Shown one piece after another: positions 46,360-53,726 of a stretch of 64,000 bases of DNA. Source of the stretch: Natrialbaceae archaeon AArc-T1-2. Lineage in GTDB: Archaea; Halobacteriota; Halobacteria; Halobacteriales; Natrialbaceae. Location: positions 1,240,001 to 1,304,000 of the forward strand of contig NZ_CP127174.1 of assembly GCF_030273315.1 (NCBI RefSeq). The letters run 5' to 3'. Made by a program: the position numbers and the translations under genes. The notes below the pieces were generated by a model, which worked only from the letters and a program-made list of their open reading frames with translations, was not told the DNA's origin and did no database searches. How positions within the stretch are numbered: the stretch's first letter is position 1; each line of letters starts with the position of its first letter.

Positions 46360-47870
46360 CAGTAGATCACCTCCGCGTTACGCAGGAACTCGAGATCGGC
46401 AAGCGTGCCGTGCAGGTCGCGGATGTCCTCCGCGCCGGTGACGAGCATCGCGAGTCGCTCTAAGGCCAGTCCCCAGGCCATCACGTCACAGTCGACGCCG
46501 AGCGGTTCCAGCATCTCCTCGCGGAAGATGCCGGAGTTGCCGATCTCGATCAGTTCACCGGTCGTCGGGTGAGTGCCGAACAGCTCGAAGCTCGGTTCCG
46601 TGTAGGGGTTGTAGTGAGGTTTGAACTGGATGTCCTCGATCCCGAACTGGGCGTAAAACTCCTCGAAGGTGCCCATGAGATCGCGAACGGAGAGGTCCTC
46701 GGCCATCACCCAGCCCTCGATCTGGAAGAACTCGAGCAGGTGGGTCGCGTCTAAGGTGTCGTTGCGGTAGGCCTTCTCGACGCTGAAGAAACGCGCGGGC
46801 GGATCGATCTCGCCGATCTCGGTGCCGGAGAGGTATCGCGTCGACAGCGAGGTCGTGTGTCCGCGAAGCGCGAGCGCACGGGCGAACTCCTCGTCCCACG
46901 GCGAGTGATAGCCCTCGCTGTCCTCGCCGACGCCCTCGCGGTGGGCGCGTTCGACCCGGGAGACGAGATCCTCGGGCAGTTCGTCGATGTGGCTCGGCTC
47001 CTCGAGTGCGAACCGGTCCCAGTGGGTCCGGGCGGGGTGATCCTGGGGCATGAACAGGCAGTCGTTGATCCAGAAGTCCGCGTCGGCGTGCGGGCCGTCC
47101 ATCTCCTGGAAGCCCATGCCGACCAGCACGTCCTTGACCCGTTCTGCGGTCTGACGCAGGACGTGGACCCGACCGCCCTCGAGGCGTTCGGCGTCGGCCT
47201 CGACGTTGTACTCGGCAAACTCGACGGCCTCCCACTCGCCGCTGGTCAGCAGTTCGGGCGTGACCTGGCCGACGGTCTCGGCGACCTCGACGCCGGCCAT
47301 CAGTTCCGTGACGCCCGTCTCGGTCAGGACGATCTCGCGGACCGTCCGTTCGTGGCGCTCGATCAGGTCGCGTCGCTCGAGGGTCTCGATCGTCTCCTCG
47401 TCGACGTCGCCGCCATCGCCGGCCTCGATCGCCTCGAGGGCGGCCGCCTCGGGGTCGGAACCGGGGTCGGCGTCGGGGTCGGCGGTGATCTCGCCGCCCT
47501 CGATCGTGCCGTACCCCTTCCGGGCGTAGTTCGACAGCGCGATGTCGACGCCCCCGCCCTCGAGTCCCGAGGCGCCGATGACACGGCCCATCTCGACGGG
47601 CTCGTCGTCGGCCCCGGCCTCGAGGGCGGCCTCGTAGAGGGAGATTTCGGGCAGGGCGGTCGCGACGTACTCGCTGCCCTCGTCGGTCGTCGTCGTCGTC
47701 TCGTCTGTGCGTTCCTCGACGGCGAGGAGGCCCCGGTCCTCGAGTTCGAACGCCGCCCCGGTGACGGTCTCGGGTGGGAGCTCCGTCGCCGCCGCGAGCT
47801 CGTCGACAGACTGTGCCTCGTCTGCGCTCGCGGCCTCTAAGACCGCGGCCTGTGCCTGTGGTAGTTGCAT
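46359..47870 (-). CDS. pheS: Phenylalanine-tRNA ligase, alpha subunit
   Basis: The catalytic subunit that charges tRNA-Phe. 503 residues. The N-terminal 200 hold winged-helix repeats (VLEAASADEAQSVDELAAATELPPETVTGAAFELEDRGLLAV) typical of archaeal PheS, which bind tRNA. The class II core follows: motif 1 near MDGPHADADFWINDCL, motif 2 PPARFFSVEKAYRNDTLDATHLLEFFQIEG (about 354-383), motif 3 GLALERLAML (about 469). The start ATG at 47870 follows GTAAGCGA, nearly the same as before leuS. About 150 bases of untranslated leader separate it from a Phe-rich small ORF that probably starts the same transcript. Confidence 0.95.
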   Translation of the reverse strand: MQLPQAQAAVLEAASADEAQSVDELAAATELPPETVTGAAFELEDRGLLAVEERTDETTTTTDEGSEYVATALPEISLYEAALEAGADDEPVEMGRVIGASGLEGGGVDIALSNYARKGYGTIEGGEITADPDADPGSDPEAAALEAIEAGDGGDVDEETIETLERRDLIERHERTVREIVLTETGVTELMAGVEVAETVGQVTPELLTSGEWEAVEFAEYNVEADAERLEGGRVHVLRQTAERVKDVLVGMGFQEMDGPHADADFWINDCLFMPQDHPARTHWDRFALEEPSHIDELPEDLVSRVERAHREGVGEDSEGYHSPWDEEFARALALRGHTTSLSTRYLSGTEIGEIDPPARFFSVEKAYRNDTLDATHLLEFFQIEGWVMAEDLSVRDLMGTFEEFYAQFGIEDIQFKPHYNPYTEPSFELFGTHPTTGELIEIGNSGIFREEMLEPLGVDCDVMAWGLALERLAMLVTGAEDIRDLHGTLADLEFLRNAEVIY

Positions 47871-47953
47871 TCGCTTACTTCGATCAGCGTGTGTCGGTCA
47901 GTTAGCGGTTCCGATACTGGGGGCGGCCGCCGGTCGTCTCGAGTCGTCGACGG

Positions 47954-47992
47954 CCGAGTGCCGGCGTGGACGGTTTCACGCCGGGGACTCGG
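47954..47992 (-). promoter_or_regulatory. Long hairpin in the pheST leader
   Basis: On the minus strand CCGAGT-CC-CCGGCGTG pairs with CACGCCGG-C-ACTCGG: 14 paired bases around an eight-base loop with a small internal bulge. It begins about 28 bases after the stop of the Phe-rich leader ORF. A competing pairing exists: GTGGAC (48013-48008) can pair with GTCCAC (47971-47966), which spans the loop and descending arm. No T-run follows, so this is not an intrinsic terminator of the bacterial kind. Confidence 0.6.
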
Positions 47993-48020
47993 TGTGAGGC
48001 CCCGACGGTCCACCGGCCGA

Positions 48021-48101
48021 TCACCGGGCGAAGAAGAAGCCGAACCCCGGACGCGTCGCTGGTTGGCGGGCGAGACACCGGCTGTGGGGTTCGGGTGCCA
48101 T
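48021..48101 (-). CDS. Candidate Phe-rich leader ORF (26 codons) of the pheST transcript
   Basis: An ATG at 48101 starts 26 codons ending RPGFGFFFAR and TGA. Four of the last seven residues are Phe, all TTC, and the residue before the cluster is Gly. It lies 150 bases upstream of pheS on the same strand. A TATA-like CTTTTG at 48131-48126 is placed to begin transcription at about 48102, so the ATG would be leaderless. The peptide has no homology I know. The position before phenylalanyl-tRNA synthetase genes suggests a leader peptide whose translation rate senses charged tRNA-Phe; this is inference. Confidence 0.55.
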   Translation of the reverse strand: MAPEPHSRCLARQPATRPGFGFFFAR

Positions 48102-48125
48102 ACGCGAACGGTTGTGACAGGCTCC

Positions 48126-48131
48126 CAAAAG
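48126..48131 (-). promoter_or_regulatory. TATA-like box for the pheST leader transcript
   Basis: CTTTTG on the minus strand in AACGCTTTTGGGAGCC, about 26 bases before the leader ORF ATG. No comparably good box lies between the leader ORF and pheS (47871-48020), so a transcript beginning at the leader is the simplest reading. Confidence 0.55.
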
Positions 48132-48249
48132 CGTTACGCGTTCGGTCGGACCGGGGTAGTACCGATGCCGCTCGAATCGGCGACACCTTATCAGAAACGA
48201 CGCCAGGACCGCCGAAAGGTTTGACTCCCTCCGTGTCGACGTCCGCTCG

Positions 48250-49458
48250 ATGGACGACATCGTCCTCGTCGACGGGGCACGGACGCCCCACGGAACCCTG
48301 CTGGGATCGCTCGCCGACGTCGAGGCGGTCGAACTCGGGCGAACCGCGATCGACGGCCTGCTCGAGCGGGTCGACGTCGGCCCGGAGGAAGTCGACTGGG
48401 TCTCGCTGGGCAACGCGATCCAGGCCGGGATCGGCCAGGTGCCGGGCCGACAGGTCGTGATCAAGTCCGAGTTGCCGAATTCGACCCGGACCACGACGAT
48501 CAACGAGGCCTCCGGCTCCGGCTTGCGGGCGATCACGCTCGCGGCGGATCGCATCGCGGCCGGGGAGGCGTCGATCGCGATCGCCGGCGGCTTCGAGTCG
48601 ATGACGAACGCGCCCTGGATCGTTCCCGACTACCGGACGGGGGTCCGCCACGGCGACGTCACCATGAAGGACTCGATGATCCTCGATTCGCTGTGGGACT
48701 GCAACCTCGATATCCACATGGGGGAGATCGCCGAACGACTGGTCGATCGGTTCGACGGCGAGGCGATCTCCGAGAGGAGCGACCGCTACGATCTCTCGCG
48801 GGAGGCCCAGGATCGCTACGCGCTCGAGAGCCACCGCCGGGCCGCCGAGGCGATCGAGGACGGCGTCTTCGACGACGAGGTCGTCCCCGTCCAGACGGGC
48901 GAGACCACCGTCGACCGCGACGAAGGACCACGCCCGGAGTCGACGATCGACGATCTCGACGCACTCTCCCCGGCGTTTCGCTCCGACGGCACCGTCACGC
49001 CCGGGAACGCCTCGAAGCTTTCCGACGGAGCCGGCGTCGTCTTGCTCGCCGACCGCGAGACTGCCGCAGACGCCGGCCTCGAGCCGACGGCCCGCCTCGT
49101 CGACTACGACCTCGTCTACCGGGAGCCCGACGAGTTCAACGAGGCCGTCGGCGACGTCGTCGAGGAGGTACTCGCCGCAAACGACCTCGAGCCCGCGGAC
49201 GTCGATACCTGCTGGATCAACGAGGCCTTCGCCGTCCAGTCGGTGTACGTCATGCAACGGCTCGGGATCGACCGCGAGGCGATGAACCCGCTCGGCGGGG
49301 CCGTCGCGTTCGGCCACCCGATCGGTGCGTCGGGCGGCATGTTAGCCGCGAGTCTTGCCTCCCAGCTTCGTCGCGAGAGCCTCGAGTACGGGCTCGTCGG
49401 AATGAGCATCGGCGGCGGCGGCGCGATCATGTCCCTGTGGGAAAACGTAACCGAGTAG
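48250..49458 (+). CDS. Thiolase-family acyltransferase lacking both catalytic cysteines
   Basis: A 402-residue thiolase-fold protein related to acetyl-CoA C-acetyltransferase. N-terminal ARTPHG, mid NEAF (about 322), and GHPIGASGG (about 355, catalytic His) are present. But the nucleophilic-Cys motif (usually N-x-x-C-G-S-G) reads NEASGSGLRA (about 85-94), with Ser for Cys, and the C-terminal CIGGG motif reads GMSIGGGGA (Ser for Cys). Some haloarchaeal ketothiolases use Ser-His-His, so activity may persist with serine. A role in acetoacetyl-CoA or fatty-acid metabolism is inferred. It has its own TATA-like AGGTTTGAC and is divergent from pheST. Confidence 0.82.
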   Translation: MDDIVLVDGARTPHGTLLGSLADVEAVELGRTAIDGLLERVDVGPEEVDWVSLGNAIQAGIGQVPGRQVVIKSELPNSTRTTTINEASGSGLRAITLAADRIAAGEASIAIAGGFESMTNAPWIVPDYRTGVRHGDVTMKDSMILDSLWDCNLDIHMGEIAERLVDRFDGEAISERSDRYDLSREAQDRYALESHRRAAEAIEDGVFDDEVVPVQTGETTVDRDEGPRPESTIDDLDALSPAFRSDGTVTPGNASKLSDGAGVVLLADRETAADAGLEPTARLVDYDLVYREPDEFNEAVGDVVEEVLAANDLEPADVDTCWINEAFAVQSVYVMQRLGIDREAMNPLGGAVAFGHPIGASGGMLAASLASQLRRESLEYGLVGMSIGGGGAIMSLWENVTE

Positions 49459-49547
49459 CCTACGGCGGGGAAACGGTAGGTTCCGTCGAGCGTCGCCGAG
49501 AAACGGAGCCGTGGATTTTTCCGTTCCAAGTTCGTACCATCATACGT

Positions 49548-49721
49548 ATGGGATTCGGAAGTTACGACGAATCCGAGCAGCAGGACCTCGACGCCGATTT
49601 CGACGACGACGACGCAGTTGAGTCCGAACAGAACACGCACGAGGGTACGATCGAGTTCGAAAACGGTGCCTCGAGTGACGAACTGATCGACCGTCTGAAG
49701 GACATCAAAGACGAGGAGTGA
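49548..49721 (+). CDS. DUF5786-family small haloarchaeal protein
   Basis: A 57-residue, highly acidic protein, MGFGSYDESEQQDLDADFDDDD, ending DELIDRLKDIKDEE. The GFGSYDESE head is typical of a haloarchaeal family of unknown function. Its TGA overlaps the ATG of the DUF99 gene (TGATG), so the two are translationally coupled and probably form an operon. Confidence 0.85.
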   Translation: MGFGSYDESEQQDLDADFDDDDAVESEQNTHEGTIEFENGASSDELIDRLKDIKDEE

Positions 49722-50284
49722 TGAAACCCGGCGTCCGGGCGCTGGGTGTCGCCGAGTCCTTCAGAGACGACCGAAGTACGTTGGCCGGCGCAGTGGTGCG
49801 GGCCGACAGGGTCGTCGACGGACTCTCGTTCGCGTCGTGTACCGTCGGTGGGACGGACGCAACTGACGCCATCGTCTCGCTTTCCAATCGACTCGCGCGC
49901 GAGGACGTCCAATACGTCCTGCTCGGGGCCGTCGCCCCCGCGTGGTACAACGTTCTCGATCTTTCAACGCTCCACCAGCGCGTCGACCGGCCAGTCGTCG
50001 CCGTCACCTTCGAGGAAAGCGACGGCCTCGAGGCCGGCATTCGGGAGGCGTTTTCCGGTTCCGAACGCGAGGAGCGCCTCGAACTGTATCGGAGCCTGCC
50101 GCCCCGTCGGGAGGTCGCCGTCGGCGACGAGACGGTCTACGTCCGGGCGGTCGGACTCGCGGACGAGGAGGCTGACACGGTCGTCCGGGCGTTCACCCCC
50201 GAGGGCGGCCGGCCGGAACCGCTCCGGGTCGCACGGCTCGCTGCGCGCGCCGCAGACGCGTACCGCCGCGAGCGACGCGGATAA
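49721..50284 (+). CDS. DUF99-family (endonuclease V-like) protein
   Basis: A 187-residue protein of the DUF99 family, which resembles the endonuclease V fold but has no proven activity here. MKPGVRALGVAESF is the usual opening; the middle has VQYVLLGAVAPAWYNVLDLSTLHQRVDRPVVAVTFEESDGLEAGI, then SLPPRREVAVGDETVYVRAVGL, and the C terminus PEPLRVARLAARAADAY. A possible DNA-repair role is known only from fold similarity. The start is the ATG at 49721, overlapping the upstream stop; GTG at 49718 is less likely. Confidence 0.85.
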   Translation: MKPGVRALGVAESFRDDRSTLAGAVVRADRVVDGLSFASCTVGGTDATDAIVSLSNRLAREDVQYVLLGAVAPAWYNVLDLSTLHQRVDRPVVAVTFEESDGLEAGIREAFSGSEREERLELYRSLPPRREVAVGDETVYVRAVGLADEEADTVVRAFTPEGGRPEPLRVARLAARAADAYRRERRG

Positions 50285-50383
50285 GAGGCTGTGGCCGCCG
50301 GAACAGCCCATCAGCTATAGTAGGTGCCGTTGCTCTCGGGCGTAAAATACTGCAGTCAAGTGCCGATACGCTACGAAATCGCC

Positions 50384-50578
50384 TTACAGGCGCTCGACGT
50401 TCGTCGCGCGCGGGCCCTTGGGGGCCTGCTCGATGTCGAACTCGAGTTCCTGTCCTTCTTCGAGATCCGGGCCGCCGATGTCTTCCATGTGGAAGAACAC
50501 GTCGTCGTCCGCGTCCTCAGTTTCGATGAATCCGTAGCCGCCAGTGTCGTTGAAGAAATCAACGGTTCCTTTCGCCAT
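50384..50578 (-). CDS. Cold-shock domain protein
   Basis: A 64-residue CSP-type RNA chaperone: MAKGTVDFFNDTGGYGFIETEDADDDVFFHMEDI, with RNP1-like GGYGFI and RNP2-like VFFHM, and the closing GPRATNVERL. The acidic surface is haloarchaeal. It probably binds single-stranded RNA and helps translation. The start at 50578 is set by the family N terminus. It converges with the DUF99 gene. Confidence 0.93.
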   Translation of the reverse strand: MAKGTVDFFNDTGGYGFIETEDADDDVFFHMEDIGGPDLEEGQELEFDIEQAPKGPRATNVERL

Positions 50579-50670
50579 TGCCTCTGAAGAGAGCGTCCGC
50601 CCACTCATAACCCTTCCGACTCACTCGGACGGCAGTCGAGCGCGACTACGCACACGCCCACCAGTATCGC

Positions 50671-51195
50671 TCACTGGTCGTACTCGAACCGTTCGATGGT
50701 CGTGTCGTACGGCATACGGCCCGGATGGCAGGGATGCCCTGCCGCGGTCGTATCGAGAGCGTACAGCTCGACGTCGACGGCCGTTGCGACGTCGCGGCCC
50801 CGGCCTCGTTTCGCTCCGTGGCGTCCCCACCCGGCGATGACCCTGTCGGCTTTGTCACAGGTCGCCCGAAGGTACCGCTCGTTCTCGGGTCCGATCGGTT
50901 CGGGGTGGGTATCGATCGCCGCGGGATCCGAACTCCGAACGGCGAACAGATTGGCGACGACGAGCTTCCCGAACCCCATCCCGTTCGCGTACTTCACGCA
51001 TCGTGTGATGGTCCGGTCGTCATTGTCACCGTCGGCGCTACTGGGATTTACCATCAGAAACGCCAGCACCGGTCTCTCCTCGTCCCACGTTCGCGAGAGA
51101 CGGTAGCGATACTCCCCGTCGTCGCTGATCACGGCAGTTGCGTCCGTATACTCCGGTTTGGCCGGATCCGGACCCGGCGTCTCGCGTACGTTCAT
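50671..51195 (-). CDS. DUF1643-family protein
   Basis: A 174-residue protein. YRYRLSRTWDEERPVLAFLMVNPSSADGDNDDRTITRC (about 30-66) and the later VIAGWGRHGA and LYALDTTAAGHPCHPGRMPYD are diagnostic of DUF1643. Bacterial members occur near phage and defence genes, but the molecular function is unknown. Here it stands between a cold-shock gene and a small membrane protein without any mobile-element signature. Confidence 0.85.
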   Translation of the reverse strand: MNVRETPGPDPAKPEYTDATAVISDDGEYRYRLSRTWDEERPVLAFLMVNPSSADGDNDDRTITRCVKYANGMGFGKLVVANLFAVRSSDPAAIDTHPEPIGPENERYLRATCDKADRVIAGWGRHGAKRGRGRDVATAVDVELYALDTTAAGHPCHPGRMPYDTTIERFEYDQ

Positions 51196-51221
51196 GTCCG
51201 TCCTGTCGTTCCGATCGACAG

Positions 51222-51440
51222 TTACACCCCGTCGCCGTCCTCGAGTCGCTGGACGGAGATGGAGACGAAATACACGAGCATGTAGACGAGAAAGCCGACG
51301 GTCAACGCGGCCATCGTCGACACGTCGACGAATCCCGGGTAAACGACCGCGAGGACCGCCAGCCCGAGGACGAAAACCGCGATCGTAAACGCGCCGATCG
51401 CGAAGTAAAACCGGGTATCGGGCCCGAGAAACGCCTGCAT
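51222..51440 (-). CDS. Small membrane protein, two TM helices
   Basis: A 72-residue protein, MQAFLGPDTRFYFAIGAFTIAVFVLGLAVLAVVYPG with a second helix VSTMAALTVGFLVYMLVYFVS and a polar tail. The start at 51440 is chosen because upstream codons give an Arg-rich frame. It lies 41 bases after the carbonic anhydrase gene, on the same strand, so it may be co-transcribed with it. The function is unknown. Confidence 0.75.
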   Translation of the reverse strand: MQAFLGPDTRFYFAIGAFTIAVFVLGLAVLAVVYPGFVDVSTMAALTVGFLVYMLVYFVSISVQRLEDGDGV

Positions 51441-51481
51441 GGGACGGAGTTCACGTTCGACGTCTAAAACGGTGTCGGCAG

Positions 51482-52186
51482 TCAGTACAGCAGACTCGCC
51501 ACGGCGTCGTCGTAGGCGTCGGGAACCTGCGTTGCGATCTCGTCGGGGTCGGTTACGCCGTCGAGGTTGACGAGGTACGCCCGTCCCTTCGACTCGCCGT
51601 AGACGCCGTGAAAGTCGTAGACGAAGCCGTAGACGGCGACGTCCTCGGGTACGTCCCCGGAGTCGCGGAGAAACTGCGCCTGGTGGTCGACGTTGTACTC
51701 GACGAGCTGGTTGACGACGTCGGTCTCGGGCACGTCCCGATCGACCAGATCGCTCTCGAGCCCGTCCTCGACCACCGGTACGAGCAACTCGACCCACTTG
51801 GCCACTCCCTCCGGTTCGGGGAGTTCACCGCCGGCCGCGACGTCGTAAGCCGCCGTCACCGCGCCACAGCCCGTGTGGCCGACGACCGCCACGGCCTCGG
51901 TGCCCGCGTGGTGGATCGGATACAGCAAACTCCCGTCGACGATCCGTTCGCCCTCGTGGGCGTCCCAGGTCTGGTTTCCGATGTTGCTCGGTGTGAAGAT
52001 CGTTCCCGGTTCCTCGACGTCCCACATCCCTTCTTGTGAGACCCGCGAGTCGGAACAGCAGATCGATACCACCGACGGGTGTTGTGCCTCCTGGACATCT
52101 GCGAAGTGGCCCTCGGACAGTCTCTCGAGGTGAGCTTCGTTTCCGGCGAGTAACTCCTGGAGTACGTCGTCCGTGTCCCCGGTCAT
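51482..52186 (-). CDS. Beta-class carbonic anhydrase
   Basis: Hydrates CO2 to bicarbonate. A 234-residue beta-class enzyme: SICCSDSRVSQEG (about 40-52) carries the zinc Cys and the CxDSR dyad, TIFTPSNIGNQT (about 61-72) the typical GNAGN-like turn, and VGHTGCGAV (about 101-109) the His-x-x-Cys zinc pair. The start MTGDTDDVLQELLAGNEAHLERL (52186) is chosen over 52216 by family length. It may feed carboxylases or pH balance; no partner gene is adjacent. Confidence 0.92.
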   Translation of the reverse strand: MTGDTDDVLQELLAGNEAHLERLSEGHFADVQEAQHPSVVSICCSDSRVSQEGMWDVEEPGTIFTPSNIGNQTWDAHEGERIVDGSLLYPIHHAGTEAVAVVGHTGCGAVTAAYDVAAGGELPEPEGVAKWVELLVPVVEDGLESDLVDRDVPETDVVNQLVEYNVDHQAQFLRDSGDVPEDVAVYGFVYDFHGVYGESKGRAYLVNLDGVTDPDEIATQVPDAYDDAVASLLY

Positions 52187-52299
52187 GGTATCGTTAGTGC
52201 CAGAGGGAGACGGCAAAAGGCTTGTGTCTCAGCCCGACGCGACGGGTGGTTTCCGTCTCTCCCGCACCATTATCTTCGACCGGACGAATAGCCCGGACG

Positions 52300-52845
52300 A
52301 TGGTGCATCCCTTCCTCCGGGCGATGGTCGTTCCGTCTCTGATGGCGCTGTTTCCGGCGCTGTGGTTCGTCAACCGGAACGTGACGACCGCGGTCCTGTG
52401 GCCACACCTCGAGCCGACGGCCGACGTGATCGTTGGAGCTGTCGTACTCGCAGTTCTGGGAGCGCTCGTCGTCGGCGTGATCGGCGCGGCCCTCGTACGA
52501 AGCGTCGTCGGCGATCGGCCGGGCTCGTTTCCTGCTCGCGTGTTCGTTCCGGACGATCGCTCCCTCGGCGTGCTCGCGATCTGGCTCGTCGTCATCGCCG
52601 GCTGGGCAGCCGTCGCGATGGTCGACGTCGGTCCGTTCTGGCTCGAGTATCCCTTCTGGCCGATCGTGGTCGTCGCTGGACTCCCGTTTCTCGTGCTCGC
52701 GCCGGTCGCAATTCACTCCTGGACCGCGGTCGTGATCGGGCTCGTAGCCTGTGCGCTCTGGCTGTCGGCGCTCTCGGCGGTTCTCGCAGACGCACTCGAG
52801 TCGCGGGAACTCGTGGGCGAGCGGGGAGAACGACTCGGATCGTAA
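52300..52845 (+). CDS. Membrane protein, about five TM helices, unknown function
   Basis: A 181-residue hydrophobic protein beginning MVHPFLRAMVVPSLMALFPALWFV, followed by helices near VIVGAVVLAVLGALVVGVIGAAL, VLAIWLVVIAGWAAVAMV, PIVVVAGLPFLVLAPVAIH and AVVIGLVACALWLSALSAVLA. A polar loop (DRPGSFPARVFVPDDRSL) lies in the middle. I recognise no domain. The start ATG at 52300 lies about 30 bases after a TATA-like ATTATCTT. It is convergent with the ABC-2 permease and divergent from the carbonic anhydrase. Confidence 0.7.
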   Translation: MVHPFLRAMVVPSLMALFPALWFVNRNVTTAVLWPHLEPTADVIVGAVVLAVLGALVVGVIGAALVRSVVGDRPGSFPARVFVPDDRSLGVLAIWLVVIAGWAAVAMVDVGPFWLEYPFWPIVVVAGLPFLVLAPVAIHSWTAVVIGLVACALWLSALSAVLADALESRELVGERGERLGS

Positions 52846-52910
52846 GTCAGTACCGCCGCGACCGGGGACCGTCCCGCGACCGCGCCAGTACACAGTTCCA
52901 GCAGTCCGTA

Positions 52911-53726
52911 TCAGTCGGAGAGCCCGTACCCAATCTTGAACAGGTAAACGTCGAGCGCGAGCACGAGGAGGGTGAGCGCGGTGAGCACGCCGAGTGAGAG
53001 CACCGGGACGACCTCGCCGTAGGCCGCCGGCGCGAGCTCGAGGAAATCCGAGTGGCCGAGTAGGCCGTACCGGACGCTGTCGACCATGTAGACCATCGGG
53101 TTCAGCAGGGAGGCGTACTGGGCGAACGGCTCCAGCATGGTCAGCGAGTAAAAGACCGCCCCGAAGAACACGAGCGGGCGCAGGATGAACTGGTTCATCA
53201 CGGTGAGGTCGTCGAAGTCTCTGGCGACCAGCCCGCCGATGATCCCGAAGCCGGCAAACAGCGCCGAGATGACGACCATCGTCGCCACGAGGAAGACGGC
53301 GTTTTCGACCGTGAACGAGCCGCTCTCGACGGTGAAGGGAACGAACACCCACCCGACGACGGCGATGATGAGCCCGACGATCAGTCCCCGGACGGCACTC
53401 GCGGCGACGTAGGCGACCACCATCTCGAGATACGACAGCGGTGAGGTGAGCGTCTCGTGGATGTACTCGTTCCAGCGGCCGTGAAAGATCGAAAAGGAGG
53501 CGTTCTCGAAGGCGTTCGAGATCGTCCCGAGGACGATCAGGCCAGGCAGGATAAAGAGGAGATACTCGTAGCCGGCGATGTCGTCGATGCGCGTCCCGAG
53601 GATCACCCCGAAGACGGCGAAGTAGAGCACGTTCGTGATCGCCGGCGGCATGAACGTGTTCTTGGGCCGGCGGACGAATCGCAACAGTTCGCGTTTGAAC
53701 AGCGCCCGGGAGCCGACCGACCACAT
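52911..53726 (-). CDS. ABC-2 type transporter permease
   Basis: A 271-residue integral membrane subunit with six hydrophobic segments (VLYFAVFGVILGTRI, YLLFILPGLIVLGTI, VVAYVAASAVRGLIVGLIIAVVG, NAVFLVATMVVISALFAGFGIIGG, FFGAVFYSLTMLEPFA, VLSLGVLTALTLLVLALDVYLF). NAFENASFSIFHGRWNEY is the typical ABC-2 elbow loop. Its start overlaps the stop of the upstream ATPase gene by one base, so the two form a coupled pair. The substrate is unknown; drug, lipid or polysaccharide export are all seen in this family. Confidence 0.9.
   Translation of the reverse strand: MWSVGSRALFKRELLRFVRRPKNTFMPPAITNVLYFAVFGVILGTRIDDIAGYEYLLFILPGLIVLGTISNAFENASFSIFHGRWNEYIHETLTSPLSYLEMVVAYVAASAVRGLIVGLIIAVVGWVFVPFTVESGSFTVENAVFLVATMVVISALFAGFGIIGGLVARDFDDLTVMNQFILRPLVFFGAVFYSLTMLEPFAQYASLLNPMVYMVDSVRYGLLGHSDFLELAPAAYGEVVPVLSLGVLTALTLLVLALDVYLFKIGYGLSD

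Noticed and set aside
47871-48020. A T-box-like or intrinsic terminator in the pheST leader
   Set aside because: No T-box consensus is visible and the hairpin is not followed by a T-run; T-boxes are bacterial.
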